Shown: positions 43,952 to 55,888 of the stretch, piece after piece
Numbering within the stretch: position 1 is the first letter of the stretch
Layout of the letters: each line of letters begins with the position of its first letter
Assembly (NCBI GenBank): GCA_024663395.1
Contig: JANFAH010000014.1
Span: 930,001-994,000 of the forward strand
DNA length: 64,000 nt
From: Pisolithus tinctorius
Taxonomy: Eukaryota > Basidiomycota > Agaricomycetes > Boletales > Pisolithaceae
Reading direction: 5' to 3'
Program-made: the position numbers and the translations under genes
The notes under the pieces: model-generated
Seen by the model: the letters and a program-made list of their open reading frames with translations, nothing else
What the model was told of the DNA's origin: nothing
Database searches by the model: none

Positions 43952-44668
43952 ATGCTGCGCCCCTCCGAAGCAGGCGCGAACGAGTGCCACCAAGAAGCAA
44001 CCCAGCACCCCCCCATGCGTGTCTTTCGGAACAGTTTCGATGACTACATGTGTCGTGTGTACCCCAACATGTTGCTGCCCTCCTCGCCAGCAGACATGAA
44101 GCAAGTATTGTACGCTATGGGTGCCAGTGATGCAACTCCGCTCAAGTACAATGACATGCTGAACAAGAAGTGGGACGACATATTTTCCCGGGCACCCAAT
44201 GGGAGGCTTCCTACACTTGGTGTATGTCACTGTTATATTGTTGTCCGTGCAAGCGCTAACTATCTCCAGGTCAAGCCACTGCCGCACGACAAGAGCGTCC
44301 AATACTACCCGATCCGCAACTCCCCCTTGGTCATCCGCATCTGGGATGGCGGCATGGAACAGTATGGACAATACTGCCTCGACTTTTTTGACCCAGTCAA
44401 TGACATAGCTGTGAACGCCCCCGATGATTACAAGATTTGGCACAATCCCTACCACGGTCAGTTTACTTATGGAGAGCAGCTTGTGTCCTGGGAGGCAGCC
44501 ATGCACGTGACAAAAGTCCCCACAGGCGAGGAGAAGTACGGCGTCCAGGAGGGATCGTCGCTTGTGCTCACCCGTTCAAACGCAACTCCTCTCAGTTTCC
44601 AGATTCCTTGCAGACAAAGATCTGTGTATGGGATGGACTTTGCCAAACCTTACGCTGCCATCCCCTAG
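43952..44668 (+). CDS. Unrecognised protein gene next to GC-rich segment
   Basis: The open frame 43952-44668 contains a convincing in-frame 48-base intron (44222-44269, GTATGT, GCTAAC branch, CTCCAG); removing it joins LPTLG to VKPLPHDKSVQYYP. ATG 44014 (MRVFRNSFDDYM) may be the true start. The product is about 200 residues, Tyr/Asp/Pro-rich, with no signal peptide or membrane span. I do not recognise the family. A real spliced gene is likely from the intron structure; it could be a fragment of a multicopy repeat protein. Confidence 0.5.
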   Translation: MLRPSEAGANECHQEATQHPPMRVFRNSFDDYMCRVYPNMLLPSSPADMKQVLYAMGASDATPLKYNDMLNKKWDDIFSRAPNGRLPTLGVCHCYIVVRASANYLQVKPLPHDKSVQYYPIRNSPLVIRIWDGGMEQYGQYCLDFFDPVNDIAVNAPDDYKIWHNPYHGQFTYGEQLVSWEAAMHVTKVPTGEEKYGVQEGSSLVLTRSNATPLSFQIPCRQRSVYGMDFAKPYAAIP

Positions 44669-44974
44669 GCATGTTGGCTGTATGCTTGCCGAGGAAGATG
44701 TGAAGGCCGTTCTGTTTCAGTGATGGTGTGGTTGTGTGTCATGGCGCCCAGGGGTACCCAGAGGGCTTGTGTATTGTAATATCAACTGCAACAGGCAGAA
44801 TTTGTTATAGCGATACGAAGAAAAAATCGCAAATACTAAGGTTCATTTGTTTTTATAGCATACATGATAGGTTACTTGGGTCACAACGTCAACACTAATA
44901 CAGAGTCTGCGGGCTATGTCGGACAAGCTAAGGCAACCAGAAGAGCAGAGTAGCCAGTCGCGTCTTCCGATGGA
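44669..44974. other. Convergent intergenic region, no gene seen
   Basis: 306 bases between the stop codons of the unrecognised gene and the small HABP4-like gene; presumably both 3' untranslated regions. Confidence 0.5.
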
Positions 44975-45556
44975 TTAAATTGACACGGTGCTGGACGTCT
45001 AGCGAGAAACAGTCGGTCGAACGTTGAAACACAGGCCAAACACCAACTTACCTCTACAGATGAGAGATCACTGAAACGAGGGGGAGAGGTGGAAACAGCA
45101 GAGGAAGTACGAGCTATGGTAGTAAGGTCGATATCTATCATCAAGACCCCCACTTTAATATCTCGGATTTTCAGGAGTGTACAAGAACTCACCATCACCC
45201 TTGAGGGCGTTCTTCCTAATTTCCTTAGCCCGTTGGACATCTTCCTCTGACAGTGAACTTGACCGTTCCTTCGTAAGCTTGGGGGCATTGACTTTCTTAC
45301 CTATACCTGGCGTAAGGATGGCACGAAACCCGAGACAACGCTAACGTGATTGCACACCGTGCTCGTCGGACTCCTTGGAGAATTCACGGGCGCTATCCTC
45401 CCTTGCTGCAGCCTCGAGGTATTCTTCCTCTGCAAGCCTTCCCCAGTTGTGATGACCACCGCCACCCTTGCGGATGTGATTGTCCAGACCCGACTTGGAT
45501 AGGGAACGGTCCCTCATCGCAGCACGAGGGTATGTGGCGCGCTCCGTACGAGTCAT
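44975..45556 (-). CDS. Small HABP4/PAI-RBP1-like (Stm1-type) protein
   Basis: Four exons give about 135 residues. Exon 1 from ATG 45556 encodes MTRTERATYPRAAMRDRSLS, KSGLDNHIRKGGGGHHNWG and an acidic helix. Exon 2 gives GKKVNAPKLTKERSSSLSEEDVQRAKEIRKNALKG. The last exons are Ser/Thr-rich and end at TAA 44975-44977. The N-terminal pattern with GxGxHNWG is the hyaluronan/mRNA-binding (HABP4/PAI-RBP1) type found in small fungal proteins that associate with ribosomes or mRNA. Family assignment rests on that motif only. It is divergent from the 5-phosphatase gene, 287 bases away. Confidence 0.7.
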
Positions 45557-45843
45557 GTCAAACTACTACGACGTGGAGGATGTGGTATAAGACAAGGATA
45601 CAGACGAGAACAACCAGACGCCGGGACCCTTTTATGCTCCGGAGACCAGTGGGAAGTGCCACTTCGAGATAGTTCTAGTTGCTCGCGTGATCTCTATGTA
45701 TGACACGTTGACGTTGGCACAAAGACGTACTACATCCCTACGCGCAGACAACGCAACCTTTAAGACGTCAAGCACAGAGCACTTCCTTTGTTATCTGCCT
45801 TTACGCTACTCCACGCATTGTGGAGTCTCGCTGAGTGAAAGAA

Positions 45844-48800
45844 ATGCGGGGTAACGTGGGAAAGAATGTGTCAATCACTCCACGTGGCCAAATCGAGCAA
45901 CTCCAAATATTCGGCGACTTGACTTGCACTGATTTAACAGGAATGAGCCATCGACAGGACGATCTGGTCAAGTCGTTTCTTCGACCATCTGAGAACACGA
46001 CGGTTACATTGAACGTCGAGGTGGAACCCGGAAACGTAGAAAGCTACGGTGGTGGTCAAGCGGACACCAACACGGAGGCCCTACAATGCAGCCGACGACT
46101 CCTTTCTATAGTGACGCACGATGACGGGGTATTTGAAGAGGCAAGGTGGGTACTAGCTCCTCTGAGAAAACCTGGTACGGTAGGTGCAATGCCAGGTGTT
46201 CGAATAGAGCGTCCGTTTCGCTGTGCTTACGGGAGTTATCTGAAGCTTCATCGTCTTCAAGTTGGACGAAAGTAACAACCAGTTACAAATAAAAACCACT
46301 TCTCCGATCACTGGTGATGTGTCATTGACTGTCGCTCAGGCGAAACAACAATCACTTGAAAATTTGCCCTCCCCTGCATCACCGACTATCCCAGGTGTCT
46401 CTGGTGTGTGTGTGACGTCTGAATGCATAATCATGTCTTCTTTCCTGAATATGTCCAACTCAGTCTTTACACTTACAATCAATTCCAATTCCGAAGATGT
46501 TTCGTCTCAGACTTTTATCACCAGCGACATACAGAAGTTACGGAAATTTTCAGCCGAGTATCGTCGTTTGAAAGCCATAGCTGGTAAGACCACCGAATGC
46601 CAAAAAAAATGAGGAAAATCTCATTCTGTCGTATCTTTACAAGCCTCCAGGAAGTTGAACACGTCTGACAACTTTCTTTGGCTGCACCCCTATCAAATGG
46701 CTCTACGAAGTGCGCGGTGTGCTGCTGCAGTGTTACCGTCATTGACGTGCCAATTTGTGACCCCCGCGCAGCCAAGGTAGTTGATCTCCGTACCAAGATA
46801 ATACCTCTGCACGAACGGCTCTCAAAAGCAACTGCCGGACTCCCTGGAAATGATCTTCGAGACATCTCAACAGTGCGCGACGAATGGATACGCAAAGCCT
46901 CAACTGCAAAGGCTACTGTAGGAACCAAGTCTTTGCGGTATTTACCGTCCTCAAGTTGGTTATCCCTTTATTCAAAATTGTTCATCCAGCTTGCGCTTGG
47001 GGTCTTTCAATGTCAACGGGAAGATTCCCTCACAAGACTTGTCGCCCTGGCTTCGGGGGGTCGCGGCTAAGAAATCCACTGGGCAGCCCTGGATTTCCCC
47101 TCTGGAGCCGCTATCTCCTTTGGGGCCTTTGTGCGACTTGCTGCCAGAAGGTGAGGTTACACTCTTGATTCCGAGTGGTACCAGTGTGACGTCTCTGTTT
47201 AGAGAAAGATGAAGATGACTTGTTAACCAAGTCCTCCGCCAACGCCACCCCCGAAATGAAAGGGGTGGACCCTGATATTTTCGTTCTGGGATTTCAGGAA
47301 CTTGATATGTCGACTGAGGCTCTTCTATATGCAACAAGTCCCATAAAGGAAGAAATGTGGACGACGGCAATCTTTGCAGGACTTGGCGAAAAAGGCATAC
47401 TCTATGAGAAGGTAACGTTCCCAGCTGCCAGAGCAACTTTCGATCATTGAGAACGTATCATAGTTGGTTTCGACGCAGCTGGTTGGAATGCTACTGATAG
47501 TAATTGTCAAGAAGGCACTACGTTCGTGCTTCAACGACGTCCGGTTCTGTTATGCAGGCGCAGGCATCATGGGTTTTATGGTAATCTCTCAGTCGTCCGT
47601 CAATTTTTGCCCACACAACCTACTATAGGGGAACAAAGGTGCCACAGCTGTGAGATTAGAGTTCACTCCAACTTCATCCGGAGTATCAGAACTGGCGTCC
47701 ACACAACCCATTGCATTGACTTTTGTGAACGCACATCTGGCTGCGTTCGATGAGATGGTGGAAAGGCGGAATTACGACTTTCATGATCTCTCGGCACGCT
47801 TGACTTTCCCGTCTGCCGGAGGCACCGGGTACGATGACACGCTCAATCTTTACCAATCTGATGTGCTTTTCTGGATGGTGAGCTAGTACATACTTGTCTT
47901 TCCCTCACTAACGGCCTAAATCATTCGTGGGCGCAGGGTGGTAAGCCACATCCGAATTGGAGTGGCCTCTCGTTTAATGTGATATGACCTTGATCAGATC
48001 TCAACTATCGGATAAACTTGTCAGATTCAGACATTAGAGCCATCCTGACTTCCTATCCTGACGGTGATAGTGGCGTGCAACACATTGTTGCATATGATCA
48101 GGTAGATTCCTTGTTCGGTTTTCAATAAAGATACTAAGTCTAATCTAGCTACGGAATGCCATACGCTCTAACGAGGCTTTCTCTCACTTTGTGGAGCACC
48201 CTATCACCCACTTTCCGTCCGTCCCCTATTCATTACTGTGAGACAGGATACTGAGATATAATACAGGACATATCGATATGGCGCAGGTTTGTCGAGAGAT
48301 CTGCTGGGTTACGATACCAAGTGGGTAGTCCAGAGATTACCTTTACACGAGCAGCTCAACCAGATGCAGGCGTAAGCCCGCTTGGACGGATCGGATAATG
48401 TATATGCCGTCGCCCGACATCGATCTCAAACAACTAGGGTATGGAAGCCACCCGGAGATCACGTTGAGCGATCACCAACCTATATCCGCCGACTTTCACA
48501 TACCGGTGCGCCGTGCCAGCGTGCTGCATTGTAGTATTTGACTGGTTTTGCAGGTAGCGATCATCAATAAAGGGACATACGAGGAACATACATGTGGACT
48601 CCACCGAGAGCTGTCTGAATACGACCAATCTAAGAAACCACGCATCAAAGTTCAAACGGCGAACCTCGATTTCGGTCCGATCTTGTATGCACTCATCGTG
48701 TTCGCTGCGGCTGAATGTTCCGCTAACAGGGGCATCGCAGTTATAGACGTCCTACTAAAAAAGCTCTAGTCTTGCTGAATGACGGTGATGTAGTAGACAG

Positions 48801-50155
48801 ACGGTTGCCTCATTGCACTCAGGAGCTCACTATGATTGTATTAACAGATACCCTGCGTGTTTCGGTTCTTGAGTGCTGCGCCCGATACGCCTGTGGGTGA
48901 GTGGTAACGTCGGCTCACATTGGCGAACTTGTTTGATAGGTTTTTTCCAAGCTCCGTCTTGGCTTCACATCGAGCCCATGGTGGTATGTGGGAAGTGACA
49001 CGATATCGATCCATTTTGCATAGCGTATTCGTAGGGTTTACTCCGACCAAAGGAGACGGTGGCAGTTACCACTGTTGCCTACGTAGATGATGCTGCCGCG
49101 TCGAAGCTCAACCTCCGTCCACCTAAACTAGAATGCACTCTCATCCTGCACACTGCTCTTGGAAAAGACCACTTCATCTCGGTAAGCGGATATTACCGTA
49201 AGTCTCAGCTCTCGCCTGTCCGATGCCGTTGGTTTATTTTGCGACCTGCAGAATACACGTGTTTCGTAAACACGCTGGAGCGACTTGCACGCTTGCCGGG
49301 GCCCATTAGGAATCTGAAGACCCCTGAAGACCTCATGCCGAGCACGCAGGCTCTCAATGCACCCAGAGAGATTATGAGACTCATTAATTGGATGATGACC
49401 AACTCGTTGTCAGAAACTGTCTGGACATTCATCTACGAAAGGTTAGAGATCACTGATGTTTAACATGTGCAGGACACGTTTTTTGGACGACCAGCCAGGC
49501 GGAAACTGTGTACAGTCATACGCGAGGTTTGTTGCATGCCATCGTCGCTTGCTGCACTTACAACACCCCCCTTTTCTGAAGTGTCTCGACACGGGAGAAG
49601 AGTTTCCAACCGTAACTGCCGAAAGTGATCGCAGTGATCTCTGTGCAGCAGTTGCTTCTACGCTTGTGGCATTCCTGGACTCCTTAGTGGTCCCGGTGAT
49701 CCCTCCGTCTCTCCATGCGAGATGTCTGCAAGTGAGGGACAGGGAAACCGCCTTTGAAGTACGTTCATGGAATTTCTGTGCAATGTCCGCATCTGAGTAG
49801 TTGTGTGCAAGTTGCTGGACGAGTTCCCTCGTGAATCTATCAATGTATGTAACATTTCCAGATCTTGTGGAGATCGCAGACACTCAGACACCTTTCACCA
49901 AGGTTTGGATATCACTGACGGCTTTCCTGCATTACGTCGGGCAGCAAGGTTCTGCGTCGGGGAAGGCCGGGTCCCGGAGCATCAGTTCCAAAGCTCTTCA
50001 TCTTGGTATGCATCGATTTCGGCGTCATTTCCATTTGACTCATCTGTTCAGCCATGCTCTTCGCACCTATTTTACTTCGAGATGACCCATCCGGAGAATT
50101 TCCTAGGGTATCACTCATTGGAAAACGCGACTTCCTCCTCTATTTCATTGCTTAG
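45844..50155 (+). CDS. Type II inositol polyphosphate 5-phosphatase (OCRL/INPP5B-like)
   Basis: A many-exon gene. The N-terminal segment (to about 46900) is poorly conserved and its start is uncertain. The 5-phosphatase domain begins LRLGSFNVNGKIP (about 46990) and has DIFVLGFQELDMS, FMGNKGATAVRL, VNAHLAAFDEMVERRN, WMGDLNYRI (catalytic, including a 4-base micro-exon at 47937-47940), RKPAWTDRIMYM and LSDHQPISADF. It is followed by an ASH domain (LDFGPI, CVFRFLS, LGKDHFISVSG, about 48640-49190) and a RhoGAP-like domain (CLDTGEEFP, FLDSLVVPVIP, VWISLTAFLHY, ending KRDFLLYFIA at TAG 50153). OCRL-type enzymes dephosphorylate PI(4,5)P2 at trafficking membranes; the RhoGAP part of this family usually lacks GAP activity. 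Confidence 0.88.
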
Positions 50156-50260
50156 CATAGACAGCTTCAACAATGATTTATAGATGTCGGTATTCATTAA
50201 CTCGCGTTATTAGTTATTGTACAAGGTATGCTGCTTCTTCTGTGTCCAAGGGCGTCTAGT

Positions 50261-51824
50261 TTAGAACATCTTCCTGTATCGTCTCTTCTCTTTTTCCTCC
50301 ATCTCTCTCACGTGTGCCTTGATCCTAGTAATCTCGTTCTGGGTACCAGGGTCGGGGAATATCTTGTTGGCCTCCGCGAGATCATTCAATGCGAGGTCAT
50401 GATCTCCACGCAAATTGTGAGCCAATGCACGGCGATAGTATGCCATTGCTGGGGAGAGATCACTCGGTGTAGGATACCAACAAGAAAATGACGAACCTTG
50501 GAACTTTGGTTCTAACAAATCCAAGTATTCCTCTATTACCTGATTCGTATTATCCAATACGATTGCAGCATCGGGTGGCTGCACGCGCAGAGCAGCTTGT
50601 GCGGTTGTGAGCATCATCTTAGCATAGGCGACACGGTATCCATTCGAATCCGGATAATCCTCTGGTAAGTCGGCGTGAGTGAAAAGCTGAAGGTACTTCT
50701 GTGCCTCTGCAAGAATCTGGTTAGGTACGCATTATCCAACGAAGCAGTAAAGATGCATACTTTGGAATTTCTGCAAGGCCAAGTCTGGTTGTGGTGCCTC
50801 AATTATTGTGCCATCTTCCGCTTTTTTACCCGTGAAATAACCGATACCGATCTGTTTAATTTTCTCTGCAATATCGCGGGCTAATTTGGGGTCTTGGTCG
50901 GCGCCGGTCTCATCGTCTACAGCCTCGTCTTCCCATATGTCTCCGTCAGATGCACCTGCGTTTACCAAGCAGGGGTCATCGGGAGAAAGCACGCCAGACG
51001 CGGAGATGACAATGGGTACAGTGGGAACGTCCTTTCCATCCGTCGGATGATTTTCGATGGCACGAACTTGGGTGAATGTACGATCAGGGCTGCAAGCTAC
51101 GTGACGAAGAACTTGGTGAAACCAGCATACCGACAGACTTCCCCTTGATGACTTCACCGAAAACGACGTGTTTGTTATCCAAATGAGGGGTTGGGACTGT
51201 GGTAATGAAAAATTGCGAGCCATTAGTGTCTTTCCCTGCATTTGCCTGTGGAATCCCTTGGTCATAGAGACATCGAGGGGAAAGTATTTGAGGACTAACC
51301 ATAGAAAGTAGGAAGGGTTTTGAATGTTTCATGGTGAAGTCCTCATCTTCAAACCGTTCCCCGTAAATGGACTCGCCACCGGTACCTGATGGGATGTTGA
51401 GAAACGCGTTCAAGAGCGGAAAGAATGGCGAACCATTGCCAGCAGTGAAGTCCCCTCCTTGGCACATGAACCTGACAGTTAGCAATTACAACCGGTCAAG
51501 CTGATCTGCATCTGAATGAAACAACTGGGTGCGCAAGGGAAAACCTACCCTTTGATGACACGATGGAAGCCCGAACCAGCATAGTGAAGTGGTTTGCCAG
51601 AGTTGCCAACCCCCTTCTCACCCGTACAGAGGGCACCTGTGCTCGTGATGAGAAGGGAGATACTCGCCAAAACAGCATCTTGCTGAGCACTCACGGAAGT
51701 TCTCGGCAGTCTTTGGTACGAGATCAGCGTAGAGTGAGAAGACGATGCGCCCCTTCGGTTTCCCACCGATCGTGATGTCGAAGTAGGTGAGCGGCCTTTC
51801 TTTCTGTGCCTCCGACTCTGCCAT
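50261..51824 (-). CDS. Cyclophilin 40 (peptidyl-prolyl isomerase with TPR)
   Basis: The protein starts [21 protein letters not shown] at 51824. Exons supply the cyclophilin core: [74 protein letters not shown] (with the active-site residues R, F, Q, M and N), [21 protein letters not shown] linker leads to a helical TPR region ([60 protein letters not shown]) ending RKMF at 50261. Cyp40 proteins bind the C terminus of Hsp90 through the TPRs and act as co-chaperones. Eight or so short introns interrupt it. Confidence 0.93.
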
Positions 51825-52204
51825 GGTCTGTGCAATGAACAAAAGCAAACGAGAGTGTTGGATCGAATGTAGGTGAGGAACCGGGAATCAGCCCATCATG
51901 ATATGTATCCTCTTTACGTAACTAGTCATCGCCAGAAAATACTAGAACAACCAATACAACAGTAGTACCAACACCATCGAAGCGTGTAATACATACTCAA
52001 CCCACGCTGTCGCTCGTGTCAGCCAAATACGTTGTATTGTATTAAAAACAGCCTTCACGGCGTGATTCGGTGAGTGTGAACCTGTCAGCAAATGTTCCAA
52101 ATGCACGTGGAGATTACAAACTGAAACTCGAAGCCCATCGGCGCCCATCATCAAATGATATGTAACCGAAGTAGTCTTTGATCAACTTTCTCAACTGTTC
52201 ATCC
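51825..52204. promoter_or_regulatory. Divergent promoter region between Cyp40 and the FMO-like gene
   Basis: 380 bases separate the two divergent start codons. No consensus TATA is seen close to either start and no other gene fits. Confidence 0.45.
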
Positions 52205-54772
52205 ATGTCTTCGTCTCCACCGTTCGATATCCCGACGCTTGCCGATCTTGGCGTCGACCCAACAGCGTTGGAGGAACTTTCCCCTATTGCAGAAGCTAAC
52301 AAGTGGTTAACCGCGTTCAGCGCGAATGTTCGCAACAAGGCCACTGGGCTGACAACTGATTTGTTTCACCCGTTTGGGTTTTGGAAAGACATTCTAGCTC
52401 TCACCTGGGATTTCCGTACCATACGCGGTACAGAGGCCATTAGAAAATTGCTGGATGACCGCCTTGACCTGATTGGACTGGCGCCACTCTGCCTCGCTGA
52501 AGATCATCTTCGTGCTCCGGTGTTGGTGAAACCGATTCCCGGAGTGGTCTTCCTACGACTTTGCTTTGAATTCGAGACTAAACAGGGTAAGGGCATTGGG
52601 ATTGCCTTTCTCGTGCCAACACCGGATGCCCGATGGAAGGCATGGTCCCTTCTCACACGTCTGGGATCACTGAAAGACTATCCAGAAAGAGTGAGTTGTG
52701 TGTAAATCCGTGGAAGACTCACCAGAAGTCAGGCAGGCAGGCACGTTACGCGACCATACAATCCGTCATGATTGGAGTGAGGAGCAGTCTCATGAAGTAA
52801 TTGGGGACCCAACAGTCCTTATTATCGGTGCTGGGCACAGTGGTCTGGATATCGCTGCTAGACTAAAGTATATGAACACTTCGGCCCTTGTCATCGACCG
52901 AAGCGCACGCATAGGAGATAATGTAAGTGCTCATCCGATGTCTTTCGAACTCACAAACAACCAGATATTAGTGGAGGAAACGTTACAAATCACTCTGTTT
53001 GCATGATATAGTCTGTGGGTATCATATCCTTGCAATCTTCGTAATTCATCCATGTATGTCCGTGTTTAGGGTTTAATCATCTGCCTTACCTCCCGTATGT
53101 GAAGTCATACCTTCATGTCTTCCACCTGTGATCCCATCATTGTAAGCAGGTTTCCATCCACGTGGCCTGTGTTTTGCCCTGCTGCAAAGGTTTGTGCTTA
53201 AGGCCCACCAGATCTCAACTCTGAGCGAATGATATTGTGCTAGCTCGCAGACTGGCTTGAATTTTATGCGAAAGCTCTAGAATTGAATGTGTGGTTATCG
53301 TCTAGAGTGGTGAAGACAAGCTGGAATGAAGACACAAAGACCTGGGTCGTTTCTGTCCTGCGTGGGGGTGTTCTAAAAACAATGACGGTCAAACATCTCG
53401 TCTTCTCCACCGGTCACGGTGGTGGATTCCCCAAAATGCCAGATATCCAAGGAAAGGTAAGGACGTCCACGGCATGCTTCGCCCGTGACCTCATATCCTT
53501 GACAGGCTATTTTCGGCGGAACGGTCTTGCATTCCTCACAATACCATTTGGCCGCGGAGTACGCTGGAAAGAAAGTTATCGTGGTCGGTTCTGCGAACTC
53601 AGGTAGGAAACCATGACTAGCCTGCTTTCCCATAGATCATATTTTCAATCTGCGCAGGGCATGATATTGCAATGGACCTGTATCGACACAACGCTGAAGT
53701 GACATTGTACGTTGTGAATCTATTCCAGACCAACTCGTGAACTTGACGGGAGTTGACAGGATTCAGCGATCATCAACATACGTTATCTCCTTGGATGCTA
53801 GCATTTCCTCTTTAAAAGGTTTCCGATGTGTTTTTTTGCTACGAAGTTGCTCCAGCTAAATCTTGAAATGAACGCTTCTCAGAAAGGTACAATGAAAACT
53901 CTTCAGTTGAATTTTCAGATCTGCTTGGCTCTGCACTCCCCTGGCCAAGTCTTCTACCGTTGCTGCGAGCCGAGACAGCGCGTGCCGCGAACGTTGACAA
54001 GTGCGTCCCCCACATGGTCCCCAACGTGCTGTTCTAAGAGGTCTGCCAAGGAATCTGATTAAGGATCTTGAAAGCGCTGGATTCAGAACCAACCTTGGGA
54101 TCGATGATGCTGGGCTGTTACCTTTGATATACGCAAGAGGAGGTGGCTTTTACGTTGGTACGGTTGGCGCTCGAACCTCGGAAAACGCATCCTGATACCA
54201 AGACAGATACTGGCGCTTCTGGGGAGATCATCAAAGGGAATATCAGAATCAAAAGTGGTTGTTCCATCCAGCGGTTCACTTCTGACGGTCTGGAGTTTGA
54301 CGACGGGTCTCACGTGGGATGTGACGCTGTTATCTTTGCCACTGGGTATGTTGCCTTGATCCGTTACATGAGGCATACGTATCAGGGGCAGAGAGCTAAT
54401 CGGTTTCCTCGCAAAGATTTGGTGAATTACGAGACTCCATAAGGGAAGTGTGCGGATCAGAGATAGCAAATCAGGTTGGTCCAATTTGGGGGTTAGATAA
54501 CGAGGGCGAGCCCCAAGGTGTGTGGAGAAGAACGGGGCAACCGCGTCTGTGGATCGGCATGGGTAAGTAGGCTCCGCAGTATCGATTCTGTTGTACATAA
54601 TAACACTTCTGCAGCAAGTCTAGGTCGTTCTCGTTTCCATAGTCTGCACCTTGCGCTCCGTGAGTCGGATTTCGAATTTCCTTCATGTAGGAGACGTTGC
54701 TAACCGTTACTTCAAGAAATTAAAGCGTTGGAGGAGGGTGTAATCACTGATGATGGTGTCTATGCAAAGTGA
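52205..54772 (+). CDS. FMO-like FAD/NAD(P)H-dependent oxidoreductase
   Basis: Starts at ATG 52205 (MSSSPPFDIPTLADLGVDP). After an N-terminal SnoaL-like segment, a Rossmann motif GAGHSGLDIAARL (about 52830) binds FAD. Then WRKRYKSLCLHD, FNHLPYLP and FPSTWPVF, LADWLEFYAKALELNVWLSS, FSTGHGGGFPKMP and GGTVLHSSQYHLAAEYAGKKV, followed by the second Rossmann motif VVGSANSGHDIAMDLYRH (NADPH), STYVISLDA, RTNLGIDDAGLLPLIYARGGGFY, and VIFATGY. Introns are numerous and some exons tiny, for example FNHLPYLP near 53070. TGA is at 54770. The architecture fits flavin monooxygenases of the YUCCA/FMO type common in mushrooms; substrate unknown. Around 53810-53910 the splice path is unclear. Confidence 0.8.
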
Positions 54773-55340
54773 CCAGCGCCTGGAAACGTATCTCTACACC
54801 CGATAAGAATTATTGAATGCAAGCGTATTACCGCCCTTCCCCTTCATTTGCGCGTGTATGTACATACTTACAAATAGGAACGGCACGTCGCTGATGGGAA
54901 GTGGAACCAGCGGATTTTGACAGAGTTTAACTTCAGTGACGAGGACGTCTGATCACCAGCTCTTCCAATATTGATCAATGATACCCGACAGAAGATGGCG
55001 TGATCAATAAACATGTTGCGTAGGGGGCGAGAGGGTGTCTACTAGTATGGCGCGATAACGCTATCGCCGGACGACCGGCATACCCATGTTGTTCAGAGCA
55101 GCGTGCGTGCCATGGGAAAGGGGGGGACGCATACGTGGTCGATTCCACAGGGATGACATAAGCGGCCGGGAATAGCCGGTCGGATAAGGGTGTTGATATT
55201 TGGAGGAGCTGTGCCATTGCCAAAGGTTCCCTCGCTCCAGCCAGTCGCCCACACCGACGAGCACGACTACCTGGCGGCCTTCATATCCGTTGTGGTTCTT
55301 TATAACGGATTTCGGCTCTCTCTTTAACGTACATACCACC
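54773..55340. other. Intergenic region, no gene seen
   Basis: 568 bases with no conserved frame; holds the 3' end of the FMO-like gene and the promoter of the small membrane protein gene. Confidence 0.45.
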
Positions 55341-55888
55341 ATGTCTGTTCTCGTCGTCGCCAAGTTCCCCAGCGTCGCTGCTGTCTTGATGGCTTTGGCT
55401 GCTTCGTTCTTCCTTCTGTTGCTCGCTCACTGCATGTTCTCCTTCATGCAGCTATGGTCTTGTCCCTTAACTATCCCAGGAAACCAAGAGAAAATGCGCA
55501 TGGTTCCTTTGTCTCTGTTTCCAAAGCTTCGAACGCCCCAGCAGTGGAATGCTCCTACATCGTTGCCTTTCACGTTTCGTCTCCCCGAAAAGACACCACA
55601 ACCTGAGAATAACATCGATGTACTACCGAGACGCTCAGTGTCGCTACCTGTGGTTAGTTGGCAGCCCCGTACTCCAGGACCCCGATTTCAGCCACCTCGT
55701 GAGTCCAGACCTCTCCAGAAATCCTTTTCCCCTTAAACCCTCCCATGCAGCACCAGCATTGTATGAAAACCCTATGCCGCTATCAATGGCAAAGCTGATC
55801 ATGTCGCGGCATGTATGTTGCGTCGTCCTTACTTGTCTCTCATTCTTACTCAGCGTTCGACCCACAGACGTTTCGAAAACCGAACCCT
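55341..55888 (+). CDS. Small single-pass membrane protein, unknown function
   Basis: ATG 55341 opens MSVLVVAKFPSVAAVLMALA, a hydrophobic span to about residue 40, then a Pro/Arg/Ser-rich tail. The unspliced frame stops at 55736. Likely introns (55695-55751, GTGAGT to GCAG; and 55810-55850, GTATGT to CTCAG) would extend it by PALYENPMPLSMAKLIMS and a short basic end; which frame the last exon uses is unclear. No family recognised. Confidence 0.45.
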
